DNA of 64,000 nt from positions 682,001 through 746,000 of the forward strand of contig JAXRKN010000040.1 of NCBI GenBank assembly GCA_038502055.1. Direction: 5' to 3'. The DNA is from Tanytarsus gracilentus. Lineage: Eukaryota; Arthropoda; Insecta; Diptera; Chironomidae. The position numbers and the translations under genes are program-made. Shown piece after piece: positions 12,290-23,673 of this stretch (positions within the stretch are counted from its first letter, which is position 1; the number at the start of each line of letters is the position of its first letter). The notes below the pieces were generated by a model that saw only the letters and a program-made list of their open reading frames with translations, was not told the origin of the DNA and did no database searches.

Positions 12290-15170
12290 CTAGCTTTCAT
12301 CTTGTTGAAATGTTTCACACTGAGCACTAAAATATTCATTTGTGAGTGAATTGCTTGCAGACATGAATCTCAGATAATGATTTCGACTCGTACGCCTCGA
12401 TGATTTTTCACGATTTTTCTCCGCGCGGCAAATTTGTCGTAAGAGTGGTGAAAAGTCGACAGCGTTCGCTCGCTTATTCACGTTGCCACTGCCACTAATC
12501 GCATCTAAATCATCGTAAATAGAGCTTGAAAAGAAATCAAAGAAAAATTAAATCATTATCATGACAACTAAGTGTGTTTACTTTACAAAAGCAAAGAGCA
12601 TTGAAAAATATATTTAACCTTTAGAAATAGCAATCTCTATATCAAAAGTCTCACCTTTTCACTTTCACCTCGTGCTTGAAAGCTCCTTTACGAAAATCGC
12701 TATGGAATCCGATAGCTCGATGTTCAAAATAATTGCCGATTTCGTTCATTAAATTACTTGAATGGTAATTAAACTCTGCAGTGCGCTCACACGCTTCAAA
12801 TGTAGAAATCACAGCCGAGAAGCTTGATATAATTGATGACTCGAAGCATCTGCGAGCCAAGTCCTTTCGACCACCGCTAACTGTTGGTTTTTTACGAGTC
12901 TGCTGACAATTTCCGTAAATTTCTGACAAATTGCCTCCGCACTTACTTTTGCCGTCAGTTCGAATAAAAAACTCAATATCGTTGATTGTTTTTCGCAAAT
13001 CGTACTCATTGAGTGAATACAGGTGTTCAATTTCGGTCTCTTCGATTGGGCGATGACGGTAAGTTGATGCGGTTGCAAGGCATAGGAGAGTCAAATATTT
13101 CGTGACCATGGCATTTTGTGGATTCTCGTAAATGATTTCATTATACTGAATGAATTTCTGCAGATGCGGACACATTCTATTGTTGGTTGTAAGAATAACT
13201 GGTCGCTTAGTGATGTTAATTAGCTGTTGAATTGATGAAATGAAACCATCATCGGAGTCAAACGATATTTCAGCATCCTCAATCAAAATAATTGTTTTCT
13301 TATCTAGGGCTGTGTCATTTTGCAATTGCACGGCGTCTTCAGTACGTTTCTCAACTCGATGTGACTGTGTTGCTTCATAGAGCTCTTGAAGCATTTTCTT
13401 TCCACTGCGACGTGAACCCGCATTAATTTCTATAACTTCATAATTTAAGTCGTTAGCCAGCGCATAAACGCTCGAAGTCTTGCCAACGCCGTTATTGCCC
13501 GAAAGCACGACATAGTTATTACACATTGAGCCCTTGAATGAACTTCTCGAATTGCTATCGGAATCGTAATCATCAACAACTTTGTTTTTCCGCTCATTCC
13601 ACGTAGAAAGAAAAATTTTGAGAGCTTCAATTGGCTGCGTTGCCATTAAATATTCATCAAATGCTGACGGCTTAAAAATGTCAATAAATAAGGTACTATC
13701 AAACGTTAATTCAGCACCTTCGGAAGAGGCTTCTTTATGCTTTCTCAGAAGCTGCTTGAAGAGTCGATTGACTGGGAAATTTCCACTCGATTCCTTAATC
13801 TTTCTAACTGCATTCTTTACGTCTTCAGTAGTTAGCTGCTTACATTGACTTGTTTCGTTTTCATCTGACAACTTCAAATCATTTTTCGAGCAATCAGTGA
13901 AGCGTCCATAAGTGAGCGGTTGTAAGCGATCTAAAATTTCATCATCCTCAATGTCATAAATTTTAATCTTAGAGCTTGCAATATTTTCCAAAGCTTTTGG
14001 CACAATTGAACGTTGTGTGATGTGCGAAATTAAAGGAAATGCGACCAGCTCATTTGATAGAATTTCATCGTCGATTTGCTTTTTCTTTTCAATCGTTGCA
14101 CGTAGATTTGATGGAAGTTCAGTAGAAAAGAGGAAATTGCGCCTCGCTTCTTTGGCAACCGGATCGACTGCAGGCTTTGGAATTTTCTTAATGAAAACCG
14201 AGGCGAGCTTAACGTTTTCCTTCTTGATTGGAGAATTTTCATCAATCTCGATAGTGACAAATGAGCTGTCTTCATCAGATGAAGCTAGTCTACGTCTCCG
14301 AAACTTTTTCTTTTCGGGAGTTTGCTTTTCGGGACTCTCAAGCAACGAATAGTTAATTTTATTTGAGCAATTCCTCTTTGGACGTCCCGATTGACTCAAA
14401 TCAATTTCCTCGCTATTTTCCTGAATATTTTCATTAGAATCGAGGAGGACTTTATCCTCTTTATTCTTCTTTCTTCTCTTCGGCGTATTTTCGTCTTGAA
14501 TCAAAAAGCTTTTATCTATGCCTCTATTTCGCTTTCTTGTCATTTTACTGTCTTCATCGTCTTTTATAAACTCGTCAATGCTCTGTGATGTGTCAACTTC
14601 GGCCGATGAAGAAGATTGTTGTTTGACACTAAAGAACCTCTGAATACCGTTACCGTTTATGGTGGGTGAGCTTTTGGCAGCTATATCAACACCACTCCCA
14701 TTGCCGGACCGTCGCGACTTTGAAAGCATTAAACTCTCTTCATCTAGCATCGATAGATCCGATTCTGGGTCTAATCGCTCGCTCTCAGTCTCTTGATTTT
14801 TATTTTTACGCTTTGTGTATTTTCTTTTTGGCTTCTGCTGAGATCCATCCAGCTGAACTTCAGGCGAAACTAACTTATTTTTCTTTGAATTCATCAACTT
14901 CTCAAAGGCATTAACTTTTTTCGGCGGCGATTTCTGCACTTTCTGCTCAACTCTTGGACTTCTCATTTTCCAGTTCTTGGTCATTAAATTGGCTATTTTC
15001 TCATCGGAACTGCTTCTATCTGCATTATTGTCATCATCGCCGTCGTCGTCTTCAGCATTGTTGTTGTCTGATTTTTTATGACGCTTCTTTTTACGTGATT
15101 TTGGCTTTTTTGTCGCCTTAAGAACTGCCCTCATATTCTCAATAATCGTTTCACTGTCAATTTTATCCAT
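12290..15170 (-). CDS. elg1: ATAD5/Elg1 AAA+ subunit of the alternative RFC that unloads PCNA
   Basis: The predicted protein is 916 aa in two exons (15170-12655 and 12524-12290), with codon AG|C split across the junction. The N-terminal half is charged and low-complexity, with basic nuclear-localisation patches and acidic runs. The AAA+ core begins near residue 550 with the Walker A motif GNNGVGKTS (about 556-564). The Walker B region follows near residue 622 in the context ILIEDAEISFDSDDGF, with DA in place of the usual acidic pair, then KRPVILTTNN as in ATAD5 orthologues. The short second exon carries the conserved C-terminal segment FSPLLRQICRAEKNRE followed by an HYLR box typical of the family. 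Known family role: the ATAD5-RFC2-5 complex removes PCNA from DNA after replication and recruits USP1-UAF1. The gene is divergent from mRpS27 with a 320-bp shared promoter. At 916 aa it is about half the human length, close to insect orthologues as I remember them. Confidence 0.9.
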
Positions 15171-15490
15171 TAGCTACTATTATAAATAAAATTGTTGAGA
15201 GTTTCGAGGAAAAATATTATATTTTTTTACCTTTTTTCGCGCGCTCTAGAATTTTTAACCGTAAAACCCGACAAATTTTTATTTTATTTTATTTTGAACT
15301 TGATATCAATTTTTCGCTATCAGTGAATGCACTTTAAGTAATTTATTTTTCAATTTAATTACATTCAGTAAATCCCAAAAAATATATCATTTAAAATTCA
15401 ACACATAAGGTTAATGAACTTTTATCGGTTTCACTGTTTTTCAAAGGTCGTCGGCACTTTTCGAACAGGTTCCAATTTAAAAAATTAAAA
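15171..15490. promoter_or_regulatory. Divergent promoter region of elg1 (-) and mRpS27 (+)
   Basis: The start codons of elg1 and mRpS27 are 320 bp apart and point away from each other, so both 5' UTRs and both core promoters must lie here. No clear TATA box was identified. A 16-mer (TTTCACTGTTTTTCAA at 15429-15444) recurs in the JTB/Mettl4 divergent promoter at 45333-45348. Confidence 0.6.
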
Positions 15491-16897
15491 ATGTGGAAAC
15501 AAATTGCAAAATTTTCAAATTTGCGCAATTTAAAGTCAATAACAACACGCGCATATCTCACAGACGCTTACAATTTAAATCAAGAATGGGATCGGCGACT
15601 TACAACGCCAATTCTCGAGAAAATAAGTGCGGATAGTTTGTTTGTTGATTTGAGCTTAAAATTTCAGCAAAAGAGAAAAATTACGGCGATCGATGTTGAC
15701 ATTTATTGCAATAAAGTGAGCGATAAGAACGCCGAAGAAGCCTTAGACATGGCATTTAAACTCAGAAAAACGGAACAAACATCGAGGATGCTTGATTCCA
15801 CTCAGCATGCAATCATTCGACTTTTAGCGGATCATCCCGAGAGTCTTATGACCGTTCTCAATCATCGCCTAGAGTACGGAGTCTTCCTCGATAGCCATTC
15901 AGCTAATTTGCTACTCGATAAGTTCATCAAGGAGAAAAATTATATGGTCGCTGCACGATTAGCTACATTTCAGATGCTTCAAGAGGACTTTGAACATCCA
16001 ATAACTCGTTACTTCTCACTGCTTGCTTGCTACAAGTTTTTAGATGAACTTCAAACATTTACCGACTTAATTCCACCACCGCCACCAGAACCCGAGCCAC
16101 AAGCAACGGGCAAATCAAAGAAGAAAAAAGAGGAAATTAAAATTAGGGTAAGATTTCTTCGAAACCCGTACTTTGACGATCATTTCGACATTACCGACAC
16201 AAATCATTTGGTGGGCAAAACTCTTTTATCTCTTGCCAATGAATTACAATCAGTTGATGAGGTGCTCGCAAACAGTGTCAAACTGATCGGTTATGCGCTC
16301 TACCAAAAGTACGATTGCGGAAATCAGTTCATTAGCGAGAAAAAGGCTTTTTACAAGGATGTAGTTGAGAAGACAAAAGCTTTAGCCGAAAAAGTTGAAG
16401 GCTTAGATTCAAACGAAGATGCCAAAAAGTTCTTTGACAGTCTTAATAATATAACGACACAAAAAGAGGGTAAAGTTGATGAGATCATTGAAGGATTTGT
16501 TAAGAAAGCTGTCAGCGAGAACGAGTCAAAAGATATTGACGAACAGAGAATGGTAAAATTATATTGAACTTAATGAATATGTGTTAAATAACTTTAATAA
16601 TTTTAGAATTATGAATTATGGAATAAAATTCGTGAGGAGAGACTCGAGGATGAAATTAGTCGACTTAAACGTATCCAACGTCTTGAAGATATTGAGAAAA
16701 TTCAAGAAGAGATGGATGACAAAGAGAAAAAGCTTTGGTTCTTCGAAAATGAGGAAGATATTATGCTTTCAATTCAAAACAAGCACAAATACTATCCAAA
16801 ACAATGGTTTGGCAAAAAGAAGAAGCCAATGAAGGTTGATGAGAACTATGTGCCGCCAGAAATTGATAACATTACGAGAACAAGGCAAACAAAATAA
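15491..16897 (+). CDS. mRpS27: Mitochondrial ribosomal small-subunit protein mS27
   Basis: The 450-aa protein has two exons, 15491-16552 and 16607-16897, with a 54-bp phase-0 intron (ATG|GTAAAA ... TTTTAG|AAT). The N-terminus MWKQIAKFSNLRNLKS is basic with no acidic residue, as expected of a mitochondrial import signal, and is followed by the conserved AYLTDAYNLNQEWDRRL segment. The middle is helical and PPR-like, as in MRPS27, with a low-complexity proline/lysine insertion around residues 198-216. The second exon is highly charged and predicted coiled coil, then KYYPKQWFGKKKKP near the end. mS27 is part of the mitochondrial small ribosomal subunit and acts in mitochondrial translation. The gene is followed after only 128 bp by mRpS17 on the same strand. 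A polyadenylation-type AATAAA lies just after the stop, near 16923. Confidence 0.88.
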
Positions 16898-17025
16898 ATT
16901 CCTTAATTTTAGCGTCTCATAGTTAATAAACGGTTTTAAAAAATTTGAAAATTAAGAAGGTTGTTTTTTTTTTCAATCAAAAAATTATTTAAGAAGCAAT
17001 TCTAAATTTTCTTTTTGTCGGGAAA

Positions 17026-17557
17026 ATGAGTGGCATAGCTTCGAAAAGTAAAAATTTTCTGCTGCTTGGACAGTGCATCCCATCGTTGAAGCAAAATGCA
17101 TCTAAAATTAGAGTCCGGAGAATGGAGTTAGATCCATATATTAATATGGTGAGAAATTTTTTGCAATGCTTTCATTGAACTAAATCTGTTTTTTTAGTAT
17201 TTTAGAAAAGATAAAGTATATTGGGTTGATGATCCGAACAAAATTTGTAAAGCCGGCGATGTTGTTTTGATCAAAGAACTTCCAGAGAAAATTACACGTC
17301 TCATAACACACAAAATTGAAGAAATTGTATTTCCTCTTGGCGATGTCATCGATCCAATAACCGGCAAAAAGTGTGTAGTTGGTAAATATCGAGAGGAAGT
17401 TGAGGAGGCAACTGAGCTCTTCGGAAAACGTCCCACTGCATTTGACTATGAAAAGGCTCCGCCGCGAGGTAAGCAAGAAGGTAAACGAGACTTCTCGCAC
17501 GGACCAACCTACATCAAATATCACGACGATGGAAGTGAACAGCCGTTCGCAACATAG
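17026..17557 (+). CDS. mRpS17: Mitochondrial ribosomal small-subunit protein uS17m
   Basis: The 160-aa protein has two exons, 17026-17148 and 17198-17557, with a 49-bp phase-0 intron (ATG|GTGAGA ... TTTTAG|TAT). The first exon gives MSGIASKSKNFLLLGQCIPS, and the sequence continues with a segment typical of the OB-fold uS17 family: VRRMELDPYINMYFRKD, then AGDVVLIKELPEKITR. The C-terminal extension with DPITGKKCVVGKY is characteristic of the animal mitochondrial form. It binds small-subunit rRNA in the mitoribosome. The start was chosen because it is the first ATG, in an A-rich context, with no other upstream ATG in frame. The gene is in tandem with mRpS27 and convergent with Fcp1, whose coding end is about 100 bp away. 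Confidence 0.9.
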
Positions 17558-17655
17558 AATGTAATTTACAAAAATATATAATCATAGGAATTAGAGAGGC
17601 AACATATGTCAAAATTCACAAAGATCGCTTTATTATTGATCATGTCCATTATTCA

Positions 17656-19916
17656 TTATTCATCTTCATAGTCGAGAAAGCCCTTTTCCAGTTCAGCTCC
17701 CATCGAGGTCCATTCCTCCTCTTCAGCATTCTCAACACTCTCACTTGACTCTTCCATGTCTGACACCTTTTCGCCTTTAAAGAATGATTTAATTTTAATG
17801 TTCATGTTAATAATAATTTAGGAATCTTACCTCTTCGAAATTTTATAGCAACAGTTTCACAATCTGTTCCGGTTGAGGAGGAACTTCCATCGCTTTCAGA
17901 GCCATTACCTTCTTTCTCCTTTCCACTGATGTTAATTGCTTGCAACACTTTAGCTGTGCCCAATTTACTCTCTGAATGTTTTCTTTTTCTTTGAACTCTT
18001 TCAACTTCGGGCGTGTCTTCACGCTCATCGTCACTATCAGTGTCCGTGCTATCATCTTCGACTTCCGCCTCCATTGACGCGATATCGTCGTCGGACATTT
18101 GAAGAAATGGATTGTTAAACTTTTCTTGTGCTGGCTCTGAATTTGGAATTCTCTCAGGTGAACAATGTGCTGGGATGTGTCTCATTTTAGCCGAACGATT
18201 CGCTGTAACTGGAAATAATTTTTCTTCAACGCGTTCCCATCGCTCGGCGCACGTCCACAGCCAAGCGGGCGTAACAATATGAACATTTTTCATTTTCTGT
18301 GCCTGATGCACCTTTTGTGTGCCCATTGATGCCGCGACAAGATGCGTTGTTCCTTCGCTTATTTCATTTGACACTTTTGCGCCAAGATTTGTTGCAATCA
18401 AATAAGGTCTACTGTATTCAATTTTAACATTATTTGGAACTAGTCCAGAGAATGTGATGGAGATGCCAACGAGAACTTCAGACTTGAGTTTAGGGATTAG
18501 CTCTTTAAGATCAGGAATCTCATTCATTTCATCATATTGCTTATAGAATCTCTCGTGAATTTTAAACAAGATTGGCTCCAAGTAGAGCAGATAATCGTCG
18601 GGATCCTGAATCTCTACCAAATTGTCGTCGTCTGCTTTCGAATTCTCATCCTCGATATCATTTTTTACTTCTGATTTGCTACCGTCAGTCTTTGCTTCTT
18701 CAATTTTCTCTTCTTTTTGCGGCGGTGGCGGCGGCGTTGATGGCTGTTGATCAAACTTTTCAGCTTCATCACTTTCAGTTGAACTTTTATCCTGTAGGTT
18801 TGAGAAAGTAAGTAACAAAAATTTAAAGCTTAATATAATGATTACCTTTGGTGTCTCATCGGTGCATTTGCTTCTTTCAGTCATTGCCTTTTCTTTAATC
18901 TTTATAACTTTGTGTAGCTTCACAACCTTGTTGAAATCAACACCCTCGCCATCTAGCTCACGCTTTGCCATATTCGGAGGTGCATTGATATCTCCAGTGT
19001 GTTGAAAGAAGTGATAGGGTTTCACTTGAATCAGATTTGTAGCGTGATTCCAAACATCCTCTCTGTCGTCGATGATGCAAACCATTGAATCGCCGCAATT
19101 ATCGGGAAAGAGGGCTTTCAAATTGTCCTTTTTACTTGTCGCGTTGAGACACTCGTCTCGCGATAAGATCCTATGCGAAAAGAGTCTTCCATTTTCGTCG
19201 AGAAATGCACAGATCATGTGAGCATAATTGCGAGCGCCAAACGTACAAATATGCAGCTCATACTGTTTCTCGATGTTTTTGAGGAAGTTAAGGGTTCCGG
19301 GTCTTAAGCGTGTATGATACCAAGCTGAATTCGGTCCGTACAACTGAAAGTGATAGACGTCCTTTAAATTATTCGGCACATTATCGTTGGTCGTGTGGAT
19401 GAGCGTTTGATCGAGATCGACAAGAAGCGCCAACTTTTTTTCCTTCAACAAACGATTAGTGTCGGCTCTTCCGAGTTTTTTGGCCAACTCCTCTGACACC
19501 TTCAACTCGGGAATTGAATGAATCATCGGAATTGATGCTTTCGTTGAGTTATCCATGTCAATTTGCTGTAAATCAGCACCGCACTCACAACAAAGATCCA
19601 TGAGGATTGTTGTGTGTTTACAGTCGAGAATTTCGAGAAGCGGCGAGCTAAAAAAGACGCGCGAGTAAAGGTTAGAATCGTTACACTATAAAACTCAGCC
19701 ATTAACACACCTTTTCGGCACTACATCGCCCTCCTTATGTAACAATTTCTTTACAATTCCACAACTTGAGCTCATCAATCGTTCAATATGATCACTTCCA
19801 TTGGCGGTAAAGAGAAGCAAAACTTTTCCATTCGATACTTGAGATCCGCGATGCACGATCCACTTGCTAATTTTAATATCTTTTTCAGGCGATAAAACTT
19901 TAATGTTTTCACTCAT
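17656..19916 (-). CDS. Fcp1: FCP1, RNA polymerase II CTD phosphatase
   Basis: The 695-aa protein has four exons: 19916-19711, 19647-18846, 18791-17831 and 17774-17656. The order is that of FCP1/CTDP1. First comes a biotinyl/lipoyl-like N-terminal part with GSQVSNGKVLLLF and HKEGDVV. A cysteine motif DLCCECGADL follows. The FCPH phosphatase core starts with LLVDLDQTLIHTT, where D-L-D-Q-T is the DxDxT catalytic signature near residue 146. A BRCT domain lies at about 440-530 (GISITFSGLVPNN to WLWTCAERWERVEE). The acidic C-terminus ends LEKGFLDYEDE, as in the TFIIF-binding tail. Known role: dephosphorylation of the Pol II CTD for recycling in the nucleus. The start at MSENIKVL is one of two nearby in-frame ATGs (the other at 19928). 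The 54-bp third intron is itself in frame and stop-free. The gene is divergent from Pabp2. Confidence 0.93.
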
Positions 19917-20317
19917 TTTGGTCCGCATGCGACACAATTTTACCACGAATAATCCAAAATTAAAAAAGATGCATTTGTTGTTTGCTCCTGTGCACTCTTT
20001 TGCGGCGACCACTTTAGGTTTAAGTTAGAGAGGTTGTCATTAAGAAGAGGTTGAACTTACACGAGAAATTTAGGAAAATTTTTTCAATTCCATTTTTAAT
20101 TAAGAAATATTTCGGTAAGTGATCCTAAAAGCGCTCAAACGAGTTCATAATAGTTTATTTTGATAAAATATCATAAATTTATCACTCAATTTGATGAATT
20201 TTTATGATTTTTTTGCACATGAAAATTTTCACCCGAACAAGTGGCTTCCAATTGAGTTTCTTCTTATTTTATTTTTCTTTAATTTAAAATTTTTTTTTTA
20301 GATAAAATACAATAACA
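19917..20317. promoter_or_regulatory. Divergent promoter region of Fcp1 (-) and Pabp2 (+)
   Basis: The two start codons are about 400 bp apart and face away from each other. The interval is AT-rich with a G/C-richer patch near 19990-20010. A T-rich tract ending in TTTTTTAG at about 20291-20301 could be an acceptor of a 5' UTR intron of Pabp2. No named core-promoter motif was seen. Confidence 0.5.
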
Positions 20318-21169
20318 ATGGCTGATGAAGATATATCACTCAACGAGGACCAGTTACTCGATAATCTTGATGACGCAAATGGGGATTTGTTAAATGAGGT
20401 AAAAGTTTTTGCTTACTCATCCGTGCTGGATGATTTTTATAATGCAATTTTTACTTTTTAAAGGAGGAATCGGGAATGCAAATTGATCCGGAACTTGAGG
20501 CAATTAAGGCACGAGTAAAGGAAATGGAAGAGGAAGCGGAAAAATTAAAGCAATTACAATCAGAAGTGAACAAGCAAATGACATTAGGAAGTCCCAACGC
20601 CACTACGCCAGCACTCTCGCTCGAAGAGAAAATGGAAATTGACAATCGATCGATTTACGTTGGGAATGTCGATTATGGGGCGACAGCGGAGGAACTTGAA
20701 GCGCATTTTCATGGCTGTGGCGCCATTAATCGTGTTACGATTCTCTGCAATAAGATTGATGGACATCCCAAAGGATTTGCTTACATTGAATTCGCATCGA
20801 AGGATTTTGTTGAGACAGCATTAGCTATGAATGAGACGTTGTTCAGAGGAAGACAAATTAAAGTCAGTTCAAAGCGAACGAATCGCCCGGGATTATGTAC
20901 CACTAACCGTATTCCAAGGTATAAGTTATAAAAGTGTTTTTGATCTTCACAGGTGATTAATTTTTTAAATTTTTTAGAGGATTTCGTGGACGTGGTGTGC
21001 CGAGAGGAAGAGCAGCGGCTTGCTGCCATGGCACTCATAGACCTCGTGGAAGAGGTGCAGCTCTGTAAGAAGAGATAAATAAACTAGTCAATATTTTTTT
21101 TCGTTAACTGAATAATTCTTCGTTTTTAGTTATCGCGGTCGTGGATTAAACTATTACTCGCCCTATTAA
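20318..21169 (+). CDS. Pabp2: Nuclear poly(A)-binding protein (PABPN1 type)
   Basis: The 220-aa protein has four exons (20318-20398, 20464-20918, 20978-21064, 21130-21169), and all phases agree. An acidic N-terminus (MADEDISLNEDQLLDNL) is followed by a coiled-coil helix (KARVKEMEEEAEKLKQLQSE) and one RRM at about 89-165. RNP2 is IYVGNV and RNP1 is KGFAYIEF. An arginine/glycine-rich tail follows, ending YRGRG...YYSPY, the signature end of PABPN1. Known role: binding nascent poly(A) in the nucleus, stimulating poly(A) polymerase and controlling tail length. The fourth exon supplies only the last 13 residues and carries the YYSPY end. The gene is divergent from Fcp1 and convergent with Sgf29. 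Confidence 0.95.
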
Positions 21170-22011
21170 GCAAAAAGTTTTTATTTTCTAAACAAAAAGT
21201 TTTTTCTTAAGTCAATCACTACTTTAAATACACGAGATGATAATGAATTCGATAGGAGTTTAAGGATATTTTCTACCAGCTGCTTAATAGTACGTAGGTG
21301 AGTACAATTTCACTTCTTAACTGAACCCATATATTTCCAACAGTCAGAAACATTAATTTGATAAATAGATAAATAGGACCACAAAATTTAACTACACTAA
21401 AAAAATAGTACCCCAAATATGGCTTTCTAATATCCTTTGCATTTGAAATTATTTAATTAGTTTAGTTGAACAGTTTACATATATATAAATTTAATATAGC
21501 TTGTAGATTGATTTGCATGCTCAATTGATCAATTATGCACTCCTCTTTTAATGCCTTACTATAATTTATTATTATTTTGGGTTTCACATTTAATTTTTTA
21601 CCTAAGAAACAAAAACTATATTTTTGCAGATTTAAAAGAGAAAAAAAAGAAATAAAAGATTTGTCCAATAAACATTATTGCTGCTGCCAACGACAAAATT
21701 AAGATGAAAAAAATATTGAAATAAAATGAATGACAAAAAAGTGAGAATGATGGAAGGAATTAAGTAAAATTTGTCATCACTCGATTAAGTAGAGAAAATA
21801 ATGTTTTTGGACAACAACCAACCATTTAAAATGAGGGAAAAAATAAATTCAAAGATGAAAAAAGGACAAAAGATTTCAACAGAAGATGAAAAATCCAAAA
21901 AGCAAAAAAAAGAAAGGAGTTGACACAAAAAAAATAAAGAACAAGAAATAATGAATTTAAAAACAAAAAAATTAAAATAAAAAAAATGTAAAAAAGAAAA
22001 ATTTAGTTTTA
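21170..22011. other. Pabp2 3' flank, A-rich
   Basis: This interval between convergent genes should hold the Pabp2 3' UTR. From about 21640 to 22000 it is a purine/A-rich tract (repeated AAAAAAGAAA-type sequence) without a coding signature on either strand. Confidence 0.5.
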
Positions 22012-22208
22012 TTAAGCGATTTCTTTATGATTAGTTTTCGAGAAAAGTAGCAAAGCGTCGACGTTTTCAATGACTGGCTTCTTTGGAAGAATTAATCGTG
22101 GACTTCTTGGACCTTCTTGAATTTCCCAATCCAATCGTTTGAGGTGTTTGCTTAGCGGCGAATTAAATAAATTGTGTCCATTCAGCAACGCTTTTTGACC
22201 ACTTGCGA
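22012..22208 (-). CDS. Orphan terminal exon of an unidentified small protein
   Basis: On the minus strand a CGACAG acceptor is followed by 65 open codons ending in TAA. The peptide reads like real coding sequence: LFNSPLSKHLKRLDWEIQEG, then PRSPRLILPKKPVIENVD. There is no in-frame ATG, and a stop lies directly upstream of the acceptor, so it must be joined to an upstream exon. I could not build that exon convincingly. A short ATG frame beginning MSKARQQ around 22400 and a segment encoding SREHADSMF near 22290-22315 are candidates, but no consensus donor keeps the frame. It lies inside the apparent 3' region of Sgf29, whose coding sequence stops at 22451 and does not need this exon. Family not recognised. 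Confidence 0.35.
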
Positions 22209-22450
22209 CTGTCGATTAAATTTAAATAAGTTTATTTTTTGTGTTAAATTTATTTTGACCGTTATTTTCAAATCCCAAAACCTAAAACATTGAATCTGCA
22301 TGTTCACGTGATGCTGAGAATTATTTAAAGATTTTATTTTATTTTTTTGATCATTTTTTAAAATTTCTTGTCATCCATACTCTGCTGCCTTGCCTTGGAC
22401 ATAGTTTTGCCAGCAAATTGAGAAGTTGGTACTCTTTCGGTTGAAGATTG

Positions 22451-23371
22451 TCAAGATTTACGTTGTTTAATCGAAATGACAAAGCGTTGTGGCACATACA
22501 TAGGATCTGAATAGCCATTCGGATACGTGGAATCTTCAAAAAGAACTTCATAGTCATGTCGTGCACTTGCTGGTAAATCATTGATTATGGCTAAAAAAGA
22601 GGATTGTGAATAATACGTCGGAAATCTTAGATTTTTATTAAATACCTTTGTAAAAGCATGTTGTTTGTGGATATAAAGCCATTACAATTGTGCCCTTTGT
22701 AAAAAGCGCATGAGCATCTGTCTCTGGATTAGCTCGAAACAGTGGCAATGGTATCACTCTTCTTTTACTCAAAACATGCCTCGGCTTTTGTTCTTCATCG
22801 ATATCGTGAACTTCATATTTTTGAGTGTGATGAGAGTAACTGATAACTTCTGCCATAATCTACGAGTAATTTGTTTTATTTTGTAAAATTCAGGGACATT
22901 TTCAACAGGACTCACCCAATTCTCCTCATCAGAACCTTTATCGACGACTTTTGTTAGTGCCGCAACCATATCTCCACTCTTTGCTGTATACTCAGAATTA
23001 GCCGGTATACAGCCCACAAGCGGTGGAATCTTTTCACCGGGCTTACTGACATACAGCGGCAGTGTTTGAGCAGAAATTTGAAGCATTTTCATCAACTGAC
23101 CCTTTCTAAGCATCTCTTTTTGTCCGGAATTTCTTGCTTGGATTCTACTTTCATTTCTAATCGTGTGAATTTCGTAGATTTTTGAAAGAGCCTGCCGAAT
23201 TAGAGTTTCTTCTTTTTGACACTCGCTAATGGCTTGTTTTATATTCGCAGGTGTGTTTGATTGCGAAAACTTGTTAATTGTTACTTCGCTTGTCTTTCTT
23301 GCATCCTCAATCTCATGAATGAGCGATTGTATGCCTCTTAAACGTTCTTGAATTTTTGTTTGTCCTTGCAT
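22451..23371 (-). CDS. Sgf29: SGF29, tandem-Tudor subunit of the SAGA complex
   Basis: The 269-aa protein has three exons: 23371-22916, 22859-22646 and 22590-22451. The N-terminal about 100 residues are helical coiled coil (IQERLRGIQSLIHEIEDARK). The C-terminal tandem Tudor (SGF29_C) domain spans roughly 130-269, with GDMVAAL, the segment YEVHDIDEEQK, RRVIPLP, ALYPQTTCFYK and the closing YEVLFEDSTYPNGY and VPQRFVIS. These are hallmark positions of SGF29, which reads H3K4me2/3 for SAGA/ATAC histone acetylation. Length is near the human 293 aa. It is in tandem with the MTBP-like gene upstream (302-bp gap) and convergent with Pabp2. Confidence 0.92.
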
Positions 23372-23673
23372 TGTTAAACTTTAATAAGAAAAATATTAAA
23401 TTTGAGAAATTTTTGTTGTTTTTTTTTCGCGAGATATTCGACGGTTTCTTTAAAATTTGAAAATACGTTACAATAATAAAAAAAATTTCTCGTCAAAAAA
23501 ATTTATTTAATAAAGTCCATTAAATTTTTACATAATCACACGCGTGTTTTATTTTTGAATAGTAACTAGTAAGAGAATAATTTTTATGTTAAAAATTTGC
23601 AAATAATTATATTTTACAAACAACTGAAGTCAATTGACACTACAGAATGATTAAATAGCCAACACTTTATACA

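Noticed and set aside
17180..17524. 114-codon minus-strand frame over mRpS17
   Set aside because: Antisense of the clearly recognised mRpS17 second exon.
22351..22581. 76-codon minus-strand frame at the Sgf29 3' end
   Set aside because: It is a shadow of the last Sgf29 exon, whose true frame carries YEVLFEDSTYPNGY and stops at 22451.
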